DNA of 64,000 bases from Eudromia elegans (GCA_003342815.1 PTEX01000049.1:2329859-2393858), one strand, 5' to 3'; numbered from the stretch's first letter, positions 1 through 12,715 are shown. Made by a program: numbers and translations. Notes: generated from the sequence alone by a model not told the origin.

Positions 1-260
1 CGCCGCTGCTTTGGCGGCACCGCCTCCTGCGCGGCCCGCGCAGGGCAGCGCGCAGCCCCGCCGCACGTGCTGGAGAGCGCTGCGCGCCCGCCCGCGCGCG
101 GGGAAAGCGCGGGGAAGCCGCGGCCCCGCGAGCGCCTGCCGGGCTTCTACGTGCGGGGCGAGCCGAGCGTTACTATCTCCGAGATAGCGCCTGCCAAGCA
201 GCCCCTCCACGTGCTCTTCAAAGGCTCCCTGACAGCGCGGACAGCCCTTTCCCTATTTAC
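1..260. promoter_or_regulatory. CpG island edge, putative promoter or first exon of a neighbouring gene
   Basis: The first 160 bases are extremely G+C- and CpG-rich and the composition falls abruptly after about 250, as at the edge of a CpG-island promoter. Two perfect CACGTG E-boxes lie at 64-69 and 208-213, both in the context CACGTGCT, and an ACGTG core (HIF/bHLH-like) lies at 149-153. At 173-187 two AGATAG GATA-type motifs face each other as an exact inverted pair around CCG. No TATA box is visible. An open frame crosses the island (67-471, plus strand) but runs on into a T-rich low-complexity tract and has no recognisable domain, so I do not call it coding. The island is cut by the window edge, so transcription direction cannot be told. 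Confidence covers the CpG-island call, not promoter activity. Confidence 0.6.
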
Positions 261-269
261 CTTGGAACC

Positions 270-450
270 GAATGCCTTTTTTTTTTTATTTTCTCTTTTT
301 TTGCTTTTTATTTTTCCCTCTCTCAGGGAGTCTGGGCTAATTATTCCAGACCCGTGGGTCTCCCACGGACACAGCCCAGCCCTGCATTGGGCAGCAGTCA
401 GGGCGCCTATCTCCGAGTGCGTATTCACACCCCCCCCACACACACACACA
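270..450. repeat. T-rich tract followed by C-run and (CA)n microsatellite
   Basis: Positions 277-315 are almost pure T with a few interruptions. At 431-450 a run of C leads into a short CA dinucleotide repeat. Both are simple sequence and flank the CpG island on its right side. Confidence 0.85.
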
Positions 451-944
451 TTTTACCACCCGTCTCCTTGATTCTGATTTCAATAGTTTGGAAGGAAAGA
501 AAAAAATCAGATCTTGGGACATTTAGGGTATTCATTAACCTAGTGAAGAGGAACAGAGGCATTATTACTCACATAGGAGGCACCCTGCCCCCATGTCTAT
601 CTAAGGGTTCATTGTAAAAGGATTAAAAGTTAAAGACCTTCATCTTATGATTCTTTCATTTAATCTTCGTGGCGCCTGAAAGACATGCTGGATGGATGAT
701 CACATTTAAAATATTCCTAATGTCGGCTACCTTAGGACTCCAGGCAGGGCAAACAAACGTAATTTATTTCTAGAAGAAAGGGGATATTGAGATGTTTAAG
801 TTTATGAACCACCATTACCATGTATATTTGTTAGGTTCTGACAAATACCCAAATAACATTAAAATCAGCCATTCATCACATATGAATTTATGCAAAACCT
901 TCTATGCCTGGGGCCAATATTTTTTTAGACGGAGTTTCACTGGC
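451..944. other. AT-rich non-coding DNA, nothing recognised
   Basis: No open frame with a recognisable product, no repeat family and no structured RNA seen. Short open frames are consistent with chance. Confidence 0.5.
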
Positions 945-969
945 AAAAAAAAAAAAAAAAAAAAAAAAA
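945..969. repeat. Homopolymer A(25)
   Basis: An uninterrupted run of 25 A, followed after a short gap by another A run (979-986). No SINE or processed-transcript body is recognisable upstream, so it is treated as simple repeat and not as the tail of a retrocopy. Confidence 0.9.
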
Positions 970-2749
970 GTTTACTTAAAAAAAAAGGCCAAAAGCAAGA
1001 GTTTTTCATGACTGGTAAACACGAGAATTATGTGAACAGAAACTATTTCATGCTGGGATGGCAGCCAGCGACTTGGGAATGTCAACAAAAGTTCTCCGAA
1101 GGTTGAAAATGTCACTGGATTACAATACAAGGTCCTTTGCCCCATTAGCAAACTTTACTAACGTAATATTCTCACTACTCAGCTAGAAGACTCACCCCGT
1201 GATTTATCTGTCTGTGATCAGAGCAATGGGGCAAACAGAGACTTCATCTGGAAACTACCTTGGACTGCTTGGTTAGAGATTTTGAAATGTTATGTGTGCA
1301 GGGATGCATGTGTTTGTGGGTGTTATGTGAGTGTAAAGTCAATGTGCTATTAATATATAGTCTAGATGTCTATCTCCGTATCTGTCTTATCTTTTAATCT
1401 GTCAGTGATTGTAGTTAATAAAATGCCTGTACATACATACTTTTGCTACTAGTAATGCCTAGTTCCTTATAAATTTCCAAGAATATTCCAGGTTAAAAGA
1501 AAAAAAAATTCACCATCCTCAAAGATTTTTTTTTTTAAGTAAATAACTACATTTTGTCAGCTGTTAGAGCAAAAATAAACTAATAGTTTTCACTGTTGTT
1601 TCTGGTCAGGTTCACTTTCTGGTCCTCCTGCTCTAGTGTTGAAATATTTGGCTTGTAGTGGAAGTTTTTCAAGCCAAACAAATAAAATATCTTTCTGATG
1701 AATGTTTCTATGCAAATCTTTTTAATATTAGATTTTGTAATATGTTTTTAAAACAAAATTGAATTATGACTCTTTTAAATTGAAATCAATTCACAACACA
1801 GCCAAGTTTTGTTTGCCGATCTTTGTAGTGGTATTATAAGACCTCACAGAGACCACTCTGGGGAAGAAGTAAAAAGGAGAAGGCTGAGAGTGAGCTCACA
1901 GTTGCTGTTTAGTTTCTTTCTTTGCCATTTTAGTGCCTTAATGTGCAATATTTGAAATATAAAACCATTTCCATGGCCACCATGATCACTGTAACCATGG
2001 ATGAGTCCTTTAACTGAAGTGGAACGGCTTCGTGTCAGGTGTGGAGCCTTTCAGCTTTATCTGTGTGGTTAGTCTCTGCCCAGAGTAACTTGTTCTCTCT
2101 CACCGTGTGATGATACAAAATCTAACACAGTAAGGCCCAGTGCTTCTTAAGGGGATTCCTCAATGGGACTGGATTTAGCATCCAAGCGTGTTTTTGCCGG
2201 TGCAGAACAGTATCTTAGGTAGCATTCTTGAAAGCTTATACTTAAATATATCAGGAAAAGTATGTGACTTCTAAAGCAAGGTGTTGTGCTGTAGACCATT
2301 TTCAAAGTTATAAGAGTAACACAGTGGATAATAGAATAAAAAATGAAGACCAGAAGTAAGGTTTCCAAGGTTTGTAATAAGCCCATTCCAGAGGAATGAA
2401 GTTCATGTGAAGAAAAAGGACTAGGGAAATTTTGTCACCCTCATCATGAAGACTCGGTGTTCTCACACTTGTAGTTAACTGTGAAAGCGCATGTGATTCA
2501 TTTTGCCTCTTTAAAAACACCACCACAAAGATAAGGTCTTCTTGAGATTGGATGAACACGTGGTAAAATTATCACAAAAAATAACCACAGCTAGACATTA
2601 GAGCATAAGTGTTTGTGTAAACACTGGGCAAGATTTTCCTCTTCCATAGTTTTAACAGAGAAATGCCCTTAATTTAGTAACATCAACAGCTGTTAAAAAA
2701 ATCCCTAGCAGTTCACATTACTTGGGTTGTGTTATATAAATGTAATCTG
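970..2749. other. AT-rich non-coding DNA, nothing recognised
   Basis: Mostly AT-rich unique-looking sequence. One perfect octamer motif (ATGCAAAT) lies at 1710-1717. No gene, RNA or repeat family recognised. Confidence 0.5.
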
Positions 2750-2890
2750 CACTATGTTGGCTGGATCTTGGATCCATTAAAAAGAAGATATTCCAGCTCG
2801 GAGATTTGCCAGGGCTCTTCATTGAAAGTTGAAATAAATATAATGACGTCATCATATAATGTAACATCATAGCTTTCAAGGTGAGCCAAA
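2750..2890. promoter_or_regulatory. Candidate regulatory element with a perfect CRE palindrome
   Basis: At 2843-2852 lies the 10-base palindrome ATGACGTCAT, containing the full CRE/ATF site TGACGTCA (2844-2851) followed by TCA, the favoured ATF/CREB flank. The CpG inside the site has survived although the surrounding DNA is AT-rich and CpG-poor. A minus-strand open frame of 84 codons (2752-3006) covers the block but resembles no family I know. CREB/ATF binding is inferred from the motif alone. Confidence 0.4.
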
Positions 2891-5800
2891 CCAAAGGTAT
2901 GTTGGCAGAGGGACGCTGCCACCTGGTAGATCCATGCTCGGAATAGATACGATACTCTCATGCAGCGAGGAGGAGAATAGCCACACTTTTCCTGGAGTAC
3001 CCACAAGGATCCTGCAGTCTTTCTGTGCCTGGAACTCCTGGGGGAGCTTTACTACATGCAAGGGCTGCAGAGTCTGTGTCAATGCTCTCTTTTAAGAGAG
3101 CAGCTACAGCAAATTTGAAGAGACCCTTTCATTCCCTCTTCCTTGCTCACAAACTGAGCAAGAAGCTCCAATGGTTAAAGGGAAAGGAATGAATACCTTC
3201 ACTTGAAACAACTGTTGGAATGGTTCAGAGGGGAGCAGAAATATTCAGCAATCAACATTAAAGACTCTAAATCCTTTAAGGTGTTATTGCAGGATCAGCA
3301 GCTTACAGCCCTCTTTGGTGACGCTGGGTACCAGTGTATTGCTGCTAGGTCTCCTGCCGTTCTGTGTAGGCAAAATCAGCTGTTACGTGTGAGGGGCTTT
3401 CTGAGGACTTCTGCAGGAGAAATGTGCACGGCTACAACTTCCCAGTGAGTCACTTTCCACTGCTGAAATGGGGGCCAGGGGCTGCAAGGATGGCGCAATT
3501 TGGCCTCTCACTCTTTAGATGGGTAGTTTTGATGGAAGCCAACTGCAAAGAGATGTCCCAGGGGTCAGTCGTTGTACTCTGTCTTTAGGGATGCCATTAA
3601 ACCTGGGTCAGACCCATGCATGGCTCTCATGCAGACCGCAGGATCAGACCAGTCTGTGTGTGTGCTTAGGCCCAGTCAGTCTGCAAACATCCCCAAAAGC
3701 TGAACAGCCATTCCTGCAAGGACTGCCCCTGGCAGTGTGCAGAGGGACCTCTGCAAGGGAGCTGCGCCACAGTAAAGCCATCAGCACTGACTGAGCGCAC
3801 GTAATATGTCATAGGTGGAGTCTGCTCTTCACTGAAGACAGTCATTCCCCAGGTCTTAGGTCTGTCCCCGAGAGAATCCAAGAGTACTGGCTGCATCAGA
3901 TAATCATAAAGGGGCTTCAAAACAGGTTTCACGCTCCCTCCTTGGGTATATTTTTTTTCCTCATGAGAGGGGGAGTGGCAAGACTCCCATCACAAAGAAC
4001 GTTACTCAGAACCAGAACAGATCTTAAGGCACAACACTAAAAACCTGTATGCAATGGAGAAGGACTGGGTGGCTCGGGGGATTGGTAATGGTATAAAGAG
4101 CTTTTCACCTCTAGGCTTCTGGCTTCGGTCCAGAGGTAGTAACTGAAAGCCACAGTCATCTGATGCCTGCATAGTGGGCTGTGCAGAGCGAGTTGTTGGT
4201 CTCTGCATAGATCCTACCAAGCATGATCCAGATCCCAAAGCCACCACCAAAACAGACACGCTTGCAAGGATTCTCGACTGAAAGAGCAAAATGAAACAGG
4301 AATGAGCAAGTTTGGTCTACATTTGTGACCGAGTAGCACTAAGAGGATACTGTTGTTGAGGGGGATTGTTTATCTCTGGAGGGTTCGTGGAGGAGAATAT
4401 CACCAGTGTAGTGCCTTGTTTAGATGCAGCTCTAACGCTGTAAAGTACATTCCTGCTGGCACAGTCACATCTTTGTACTTGGCCTGTGCCTGTTACAGTC
4501 TTTTTGCCTGGCTTGGATGCAAAATGATGGCCCAGAGGAAGATGCAGCAAATATGAGTGCCTACTTTGCTGGCACGTTAATTGGAAATGGTTGCTACATG
4601 GAGTCGTAGAAATTATTTTACAGTAAATTCCTATGGTACCCATAGCAGTGCAGACTGCGGCCTGGGTTGGTCTGCTTTGGGTAAGGCCATACGAGGCTCA
4701 GGTTAGAGGCGACCCTTGCATTGGAGCCCAGGCATGCAGCGCTTAGAACACATCTTTTACTGAATGAAAGATGGAACGGGCTGTGACTCGGAATATCTGT
4801 GCCAAGCTGCTGTGTTGCACCAGTTCGCTGCAATAAAAACTCCGACACCTTTTCTCAGCAGTAAATAAGCTGAATTCAAGATGAAGTATTGGGAAAAAGA
4901 AGTACATAAACCCAGCACATATTTATGTAAGGGCCAGTATAAACATCACTCTTCTGTTTCCAAATGAACCTTCTGGTATTCCAAGCACTTCATAATATTG
5001 TCTGTGAGTGAAAAAATGGACAGACAATTATTTTCCTTCACTCCCCCTCCTACTTCGCTTTGGACATTTAGAGATACTACATATCTAGTCAGCTTTATTT
5101 TGCCCTGTGCAAAGATCAGTCTCTCTGTGTGCTCTGTGTTTTTCATATAGCAATAGGGTACTGGAAAATATTGCTTAAATATGATTGTAAACATGCATAT
5201 GTTGTCAAAGTGACTTTATAAGCAGGTGAGATGGCCTGAAATATGGTCTTTTAAAATGGAGTGGGTTTCCAGGTACCTCATGTCCTTTGGGAATTAGCAG
5301 CTAGACTCTTGTTTTGTTGGCAATACTTGTATAATAGGTGAGGTCATTGACTTGAACCCTGATGCACTTGTGAATAAGGCTTACCGTCTTAGTTACACGG
5401 AAGCACTAAGTTCAGTCTCAGCACTGCATTCGAAATCAATTCACACTTGATCTCTCTGCTGTGTCTTGCTGTATTTGCTCATAGGCTGTTGTTGGGTTCT
5501 GAAGTGTGTGAACAGTTCCTTTCCACGGAGGATCTGGGTCTCGGGTTGTAAATATACCCACTGTTCAGCTGCAAAGTCTAGTGAAGTTCCCTAAAACTAC
5601 ACGAAGAAGGCAGTAGTGCTAGAGCAACGGGATAGTTTCGCTGTACTTAGGCTGTCTTCAAAAGTGTGAAGCATTTTAGCCTGAGCCAGCAAAGTCTTAA
5701 GCACGTACTCAACCTCTGCCTTGAGTTTTCCGACACAAGGGCTGTGCTCCCGATTCAAGGAAAACGTGTAAGTTCTTCCTCGGATGAGGCCAGAATGCCC

Positions 5801-6284
5801 AGCACCCTATGTCAGAGAGTCCCGCGGGAACCAAAAGCAGCTTGGGTGTTCAGGGCAGCGCTGTTTTACCTAACCAGGAACAGCTGAGTGTTGTGGTTTG
5901 TATAAACTGTTTGCCATGTATGTGTGGCATGTGGCAGTAAATGAAACACTTACTTTAAAACTTATTGAAGTTCTTTCAGCAAAAAAATTAATGTGAGGTT
6001 GGCTTTTATGCTTTGTTTCAAATGAAGCAGAGATTTATACACCTTATTATCCTAATTTTTTTCCAGACACTGCCCTGAATCTCCCTCATATCTTATGGGA
6101 AATTAAATATCAGAGTTTTTAAAAAGATCATTTTTAATTTCCCATCTATGGCATGAACAAAAAAGTGGGTAAGCCTAATGAAGTGGCATGTAGTCAAATG
6201 TTCAGACTGTAATCATCCACAATATATTTAAAGCAATCTAAATGAAGCTTTCAGACAGCCAGACTAGGTTCCTCTTACTTTTAA
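2891..6284. other. Non-coding DNA, nothing recognised
   Basis: Mixed composition. Small open frames occur on both strands (for example 3203-3448 plus and 4317-4643 minus) without a recognisable domain, conserved start context or exon-like flanks. No repeat family recognised. Confidence 0.45.
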
Positions 6285-6289
6285 GCTTT

Positions 6290-6425
6290 CGAGAGATGCC
6301 AAGAGATTTTAAGGCCAACATTTTCAAGCTGGGATGCCTAAGATTAGGCATCTTGCTCCACTTTCAGACACCTATCAAGGAAAAAAAACCCTATAGGATG
6401 CTTAAATTCACAGCTCCCGGTAGGA
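6290..6425. repeat. Decayed inverted-repeat element with 'gcctaa/ttaggc' core
   Basis: The core at 6333-6352 is GATGCCTAA-GA-TTAGGCATC, a perfect 9+9 hairpin. The upstream text 'cattttcaagctgggatgcc' and the downstream 'ctttcagacacct' fit an old repeat type, remembered from turtle and crocodilian sequence, in which phrases like 'attttcaaaagtgggtgcctaa' recur. Family assignment is from memory; the hairpin is directly visible. Confidence 0.5.
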
Positions 6426-8051
6426 GACAAGGGTAATTCTCCGCACAGTGAAAAGACAGCAGATGGAGTCTTACTGCTTAAGCTCATATCTAATACTGTG
6501 AATGTACATTGGACAAATTCCAGTTATGCTGAGATTCTTCTTTTCAAAAGCAGCTAATCAAGGTAGGTGCACATAGAAGAGCTATGTGTAATTTAGGCAT
6601 CTAATTTACTCAGAAGCTACAGAAATACTTATTCCCAAATTTGCTTGCTCTGGAATAATGAGATAAAGCAGCACTTAAAGAGTTTCTTACAGGCAAGAAA
6701 GATCCTAAAGTGAAATAATTAGGCTCTAAGCCATGTTTTCTGGAAGGCTGGGCTTGGGGGATGAAGGCAGGACGAGGAGGCTGGGCTGAGGCAGCATTGC
6801 CTCGTCTCCTTCCCTCCTCCTGCTGCCATGTGCTCAAGGGGCAGCCCTGGGCTTCAGTCCCCTCCTGCCCTCCCTCAGCTCTCCACCAGCCTCTGCCTAT
6901 GGAATGGATAAGCATATTGACTTCAATACAGCTATTTTATGCCAATGAAGATCTTAATCTGCTTATAAAATAAATTAAGTCCTTTTAGAAGTCCTCTTTT
7001 CTATTTCTTGTGGTTTAAAATCTTGCGGCCTTTTGCGCAGTGACACACTGCCACTGAAGTTGCTCTGTGTCTGTTGACGTACCTTCCTTAAAGCTGGTCA
7101 ATGTAATTTAATGCATTTTTTTTGACCAAATAGTAGATGTTTTGTGAAATTGAAAACTTTCTATGAAAATGGTTAATTTTGTGGAATTTCTGTAGCTTTC
7201 TGTAAAAAGCAAAATATGACCTTCTTATCACTTATTTTTCTTTTGGTACAATATATACATCCTAAAGTTACATTCTTCATTCATGAGAATGCTATGAGAA
7301 ATTTCCAGTACAACTACTGAGATTTTGCTGCATTTGAGCTGAAAATCTGTAATTGAAGAAACTTCGTGGAGACTTCGCAGTGCAAAGCAGCCGTGTTTGG
7401 GGGCTGTTTGAGGGAACTGCTGCGTTGCTCTGTGCAGGAGCTGGTCTTATAGCCCTGACAGCAGCTCGTGGCCGAGTCTCTGCAGAGACCCCTGCCTCTC
7501 TACGTGGAGAAAACCCATAGCCAGCAGCAAGAGGAAGCTTCTGTGGTGTGTGATAGAGATGTGCACAACACACACGTTTTACAATTGGCTGGATACCTGC
7601 CCGTGTTCGAGTTGGTGACCGCTCTTACTGTAACCTCTAATGACCTGCTGTGCTGCTCCTTGGAAACAATAATTTGAACACTGAGGGGAAATTGCAATGT
7701 TTAGAATATACTGAGCCATGGAACATGTGAAACCTGGTTTCCTGTGGATTTATGTCTTGACAGTGAGTTTCTGGAGCTCACTTGCCAAATCTGTGCGGAG
7801 CCAGACTCGGACAGCGCTAACCTGACCCTCCCATTTCTGGGGAGCGAGGCCTTGGCCGAGCACTGCGAGCCAGGTGACATCAACTGTGAATGAGCCGGGC
7901 TGCGCTCTGAGAGACACGACCTGAGCGCCGGGCTGCCGGTGGGGACGCCTGGTCCTGGGTCTTCCTCTTCCTACAAAAGCTGAACTCGTGCTTCAGCTCA
8001 CCCGGCAAACCCGGAGCTCCAGTGGGGTCTTTCTGCCCCATAGGGCCGCTG
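6426..8051. other. Non-coding DNA, nothing recognised
   Basis: A C/T-rich patch at 6780-6900 and a moderately GC-rich patch at 7800-8050 create overlapping open frames on both strands. No gene or repeat family recognised. Confidence 0.45.
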
Positions 8052-8069
8052 TTTTTTTTTTTTTTTTTT
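8052..8069. repeat. Homopolymer T(18)
   Basis: An uninterrupted T run at a GC-rich to AT-rich composition boundary. Confidence 0.9.
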
Positions 8070-10254
8070 GTCACTGTCATGATTTTAATATTAATAACTG
8101 AGAGAGAATACAGGAAGGAGCCCAGTAAGCCTCATTTCTTTGGAAGACCAAAAATAAAATGATTTGTCACAACACTAAGTTATAGGGCTGAATACCTTGA
8201 GTATCTGAATAGCTCTACTGCAGATTAGTCCATAGTCCTATTGCAAATCATCCTCAGATCTTCTTCAGAGGCTCTCAAGAGTAATTTTTGCTATAGTACT
8301 TGCAAAGTGCAAGTCAAACATTTTATTTGCAAGGCTTTTGCTGTTTTCTAACCTGTATTGAGCATTTTTATAGTTTATTGCTGTACCCCTTATCCTTCAT
8401 TGTGGTATTTTGAATCCATCTCACTGCACTGCAAGTGAAATTAGATTGAAAGTGCCTTTGAGAAAATGTCTGTGCCTCTAGATCTCTGCTGTAATTTGCT
8501 CAGAATAGTTTTCTGTTAAACCAGTAAATGCTCCTGGCCCTACTTGCCTTACTGAGGTCAATGGATTTACCTACTCCTACAGCTGAGAAAAATATATTAG
8601 CAGTTTTTCTGGGGCAAAAATGGTGATTCAGTGGCAGCATAACATTTACAGATTCACACCTGCTGAAAAATGTGGCCATTTTCCAAACTGGAAACCATTA
8701 AACAATTTTTAAAATCCAAATATTTTGTTGTGACATTTTCAGGTTTATATGAATACCTGTTGATTTTCATTATTTTAAGTGGGTTTTTTTTTTCATTTTG
8801 AAAGTCCTTTCCTCATTCAGTTCTCTTACATAAAATCTATCAGTTTTAAACCTATGTGAGACAAAAATCACCTCTCAGTCACAATTGAACTCTTTAAGAC
8901 TGAACAGAGTCATTTGTATGATTCTAAGCCAGTATTTTTTTACTTTTCCATTCACCAAAAATTTGAAAATATATTATTTTTGGTGAGCTCCAAGCATTTA
9001 TTTAAATTATTCACCAGAGCTGCTAGGAATGGAAAAATTAGATTGTCTCACAGCTCAAATCAGATGCCAGATCCATAGCTGCCGTAAATCAGCAGAGCTC
9101 CGCTCGTGTCAGGCGAGCTGTTCGGTTTTGCCCAAGCAGCGAATCCCGGCGCTTTTAGGCATCTTCCTAGGGCTGTGTAGAGGAGGTCTTCAGGTGAATG
9201 CTGCGTGAGACCCATGAGAAGAAAGATTCCTAAGACAGAAATATGACGTAATTTATTTGAAGCATTACCATTTGATGCCTGTGTTTTCAGTACTAAGGAT
9301 TAATACAAATCCTGTGGATAGCCACGTATTACTTGAATTTACTCCTGCGCTCCTTCGCTAGGAATATTAAAAGTTGCATGACTTCCAAGTCTTTCTATGT
9401 GCTGTTGATTAGCATTCCACCAGGATCACTAACCTATTAGAGTGTCTGCCACTATTGGTGGAAAAGAGTCTTTTATTTCCTTCTCAAATGATTTTGCTTT
9501 TCTTCAATGGTGTCCATAGCAACACATGCTGGTAGTGATGAGTCCCCGGTCCTGCTGCTGCTTTCCGCAGCAGTGTCCTGCCAGGAACAACAGTTGACCC
9601 GACATTGTGGGGCTGCTCCGAGGCACGTAGCCACGCTGCTTCTCGGGACGAATGGGCTTTACCGTTCCGGGAGGTGCCTTCCCTTACGTGGCAGGTCACT
9701 TTTAGTTAATGACATGGCTAATTTCTAATCAGACCGGTGTCTTCCATTGGTCTGACCACATTTATGGGAAGCTGACTTTGGAAAGCCTTTTGGTTGCTGG
9801 TCATTTTCTAAATGGATACGTGCATATGTGTATTCCTGTGAGTGTGTACAACTGTTTCTAAGGGTACAAGTTTGCAACTCCAGGCTGGAATGTAGCTCTA
9901 ATAGCGAAGTGTGTGGGGAGGTTCTTCCAGAATGTAGCCAGGGAACAAGGAAAGCCATTTGTCCCTTACTCTGCTCTCTCTGCTTTTAACCTTTTTTTAT
10001 ATTGCTAAAAGATATTTCAAGGAAGCAAATAACTCTGCGATGTAGGGTCTATCCGTGCTGCAAACTTGAAATTGGAACCAACAATCTGACATCAAACTCA
10101 GAGGAGAATGACTTCATTACCTAGACTGAAGTTGGCAGGGAAGACAAAACGCTCTGCCGTGTGGTCTCCTGTGCCTTAACCTAATACTCAGAGCTAATAG
10201 GAACAAGTCTTGGACTTAGTAAGAGTTGGCTTTATCTCACAGTGTGCATAGAGC
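8070..10254. other. AT-rich non-coding DNA with a possible repeat scrap
   Basis: Around 8545-8575 the text 'ccttactgaggtcaatgg' resembles the core of the inverted-repeat elements described elsewhere in this window, but its flanks are too decayed to delimit. The remainder shows no gene or repeat. Confidence 0.4.
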
Positions 10255-10374
10255 AGGGACCAGATCCAGTAAGCTTTCTCCATGCAAGTAATTCCTTCTC
10301 GCATGTGTAATCAATGGGATGATTTGCTTAGGTAAAGATTCTCTGCATGTGTAAAAGTAGAAAGGGCCTGGACA
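10255..10374. repeat. Decayed inverted-repeat (MITE-like) element
   Basis: The block starts with 'agggaccagatcc', carries 'gcaagtaattccttc' and 'gcatgtgtaatcaatggga', and ends with 'gcatgtgtaaaagtagaaagggcc'. This is the layout of old non-autonomous elements whose arms read roughly 'gggccagatcc...tgtgagtaa' and whose centre reads 'caatggga'. Arms are now poorly matched, as expected for an ancient copy. Confidence 0.55.
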
Positions 10375-12715
10375 AATACTGCAGTTTTTCTTTGTCTGAC
10401 TCATACTTGTCTCTGGATTCGCTTTGTGTATGTATTGGCACCGTGGTTGTCTTCAAGCCCCAAGTACATATCTGCAGGTCTTTATGTTGTGTTTTAAATG
10501 CCAGATAGACATCCTGACTTTCTTGTGCACCAATCTAAGCATTGGACTTTTGGAAACCAGAAATGGACAGAGCTCAAGTCTTGACGAAACTCCTCTTTCA
10601 GTAAATGAAAATGATTCTTGCTGACTTCAGTACCGCTGGCATCTTCATTTGTGCTGTATGTCAGTTCTGTTTCTCGCTGTCGTTTTTCCAGAGACAGTTT
10701 CACCCTGCTGTCTTGGTTTAAGGGTCCCATCTGAGCTGGGGCCAAGCATAATGAATGTTATGTTAACAGATGGACATGACTGCAGTCAGTCAAGAGAGCG
10801 TGCTTAAGTGTGAGTGTTGAGAGCAGAATTCACAGGTGGGAATGGCCAAATGTCTGTCTGTGCTGTGGTTAAGGGGACATACCATTGCTAATTCTGCTGT
10901 GGGCTGACTTAACTGAAAAAAGAAATTCTTCCCTCACCACATAAGGAGAGGTTTTGGCCTGTTGGAATTGACTGGGTGGTGCGAAGGGAGGTGGGGTGTA
11001 GAGAGACATTCTAATTAAGTCTCTATCCCCTTTTGTTCATATCTTTTTAGGAAGGCCCCCGTGGAATAGACCAAAATAAGCTCCTACCCCTAACTGAATA
11101 GGTTGTCAGGGTGCAGAACTATATTCTGCAGACTTATGCATGTGTAAGGGGTGTGTAACATTTTTGTCTGAATGGAGCCCTATGTTCTCATAATTTATAG
11201 TAAGTAATCTTATTTGCAAAGCATGCCCTTACAGTTTTAAAAAACAAGTTAATTGACTTGCATAAAAATCAAACATGTCAAAGTTTTCCATCTCGACACA
11301 AACACCACATTGAGCAGCATGCTGCTACAATAGCCGTGATGCAGTCTGAGCTACCTATTGAGATATTTCATAAACCAAAATGGAATCTTTAAAAGTTTGT
11401 CAGTTTTGCATACCTCTGAGCTGCTGAATTTAGGAGTCCATTACTTGACTAATTATACAATGTTTTATTTTTTTCCTTGTGTAAATAAACAAACTTGTGT
11501 CTGAATTTTGGCAAGGAGCACTAGAAGCCAATTAGAAGGTGTTCCCAATGTATTACAGTATTATAAACAAGATGCCTTTTCTTAGAAAGGCGAACACACT
11601 GTGTTTCTTTTAATGAGTGTGAAAATATACCAGTTGCTTAATCACTAGCAACTTATAGTTATAAGCATAAGTGAGTCCTTTCTCAGGAATGAAAAACATA
11701 GCTTAGTTTCTATACTAACAGATGACATTTTAATTTAAAGCTCCAGGTTTTGTCTGGAAGGACTAAAACATCTGAATTATTTGCGTGAGCAATAAGGGGC
11801 AGACGGGAAGTGAGGGAGTGGGAGGGACTCTCCTGTCTGGGTAGACTTCACCTCTCTTTGCGTGTTTGAGGCCAGTGTGTCCCTTGGTTTGTGTCTGCAG
11901 GGCTGTCTCAGAGAGTCTCACTCAGTCTTGCCATACTTTGGCCCATGATCTGAACTGGATCCAAAACTAGAGCACTGCTGTGCGAAGGACAGATCTGCAG
12001 CATGGCATAGGTATGGCTTGGTGCACAACTGTATTCCTGGAAGAGAGAGCCTCGGGAAGCGGGGTGACTCAGCCGGAGCTTCCTCCCATGATTGTCTTCT
12101 GGGTCAAAAATAGGAATGTGTCATGAACTCCTTCCTATGCAGTGTGGGCAAATCACAATACGCAGGCTCGTTGTGAAGCTAAATGAAAATTAGAGAGGAC
12201 ACTGGAGAGAACTGGAGAATTTTTTTCTGAAGTCTTTTTTTTTATACAGACATAAAGATCTCTTGATTTATGACTTGTTTGCCAAACTCAACATCAGATG
12301 TGTTGCATTCAGAGCAGTGGATCTGTCAGCCTGCTCTTATTCCCTTGCAGCCAGAGGAGAGATGCAAATTGGGCAGAGCGACACATCCCCAACTTCTTTC
12401 TAGTCACTTGGGCTGTGACAGGAGCCCGTTACTTGTCAGCAGATAGAAGCATGCAAGAATCTGGCCCATCATGATTTTTAATCCTTCTCATAAAAATAAA
12501 ATAAGCCTTGGGAAAGCGCTCCAATGCTATTTAAAAATAGAAGAATGAATGTTAGTGGTTTTATATGGATTACATAAATTACTAGTTTATTAGAAAAAGG
12601 GATAATTTTAAAAAGAGAGAATTTCCCTCAAAGGGAACATTTAATTTCTTTTGGTTACTTTATGGATATTTTATTTTACATTTTAAAATAATTAAAGCTT
12701 TTATAAAGGAGAAAC
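10375..12715. other. Non-coding DNA with weak repeat scraps
   Basis: Possible remnants: 11050-11175 (phrases such as 'gcatgtgtaaggggtgtgtaa'), 12130-12210 (a MIR-like 'gttgtgaagctaaatgaaaa') and 12450-12475 ('caagaatctggccc', like an element end). A perfect octamer motif lies at 12362-12369. None of these scraps is firm enough for its own entry. No gene seen. Confidence 0.4.

Noticed and set aside
67..471. 134-codon plus-strand frame starting in the CpG island
   Set aside because: Runs through a poly-T tract giving runs of F and L and a CA repeat giving H and T; it looks like untranslated or promoter DNA.
919..969. Text 'tttttttagacggagtttcac' before A(25), resembling the head of an antisense primate Alu
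   Set aside because: Only about 20 bases match, nothing Alu-like follows, and the rest of the window shows no primate repeats.
7605..7625. 'gttcgag' resembling a tRNA T-arm B box
   Set aside because: No cloverleaf, no A box at the right distance and no discriminator-side pairing.
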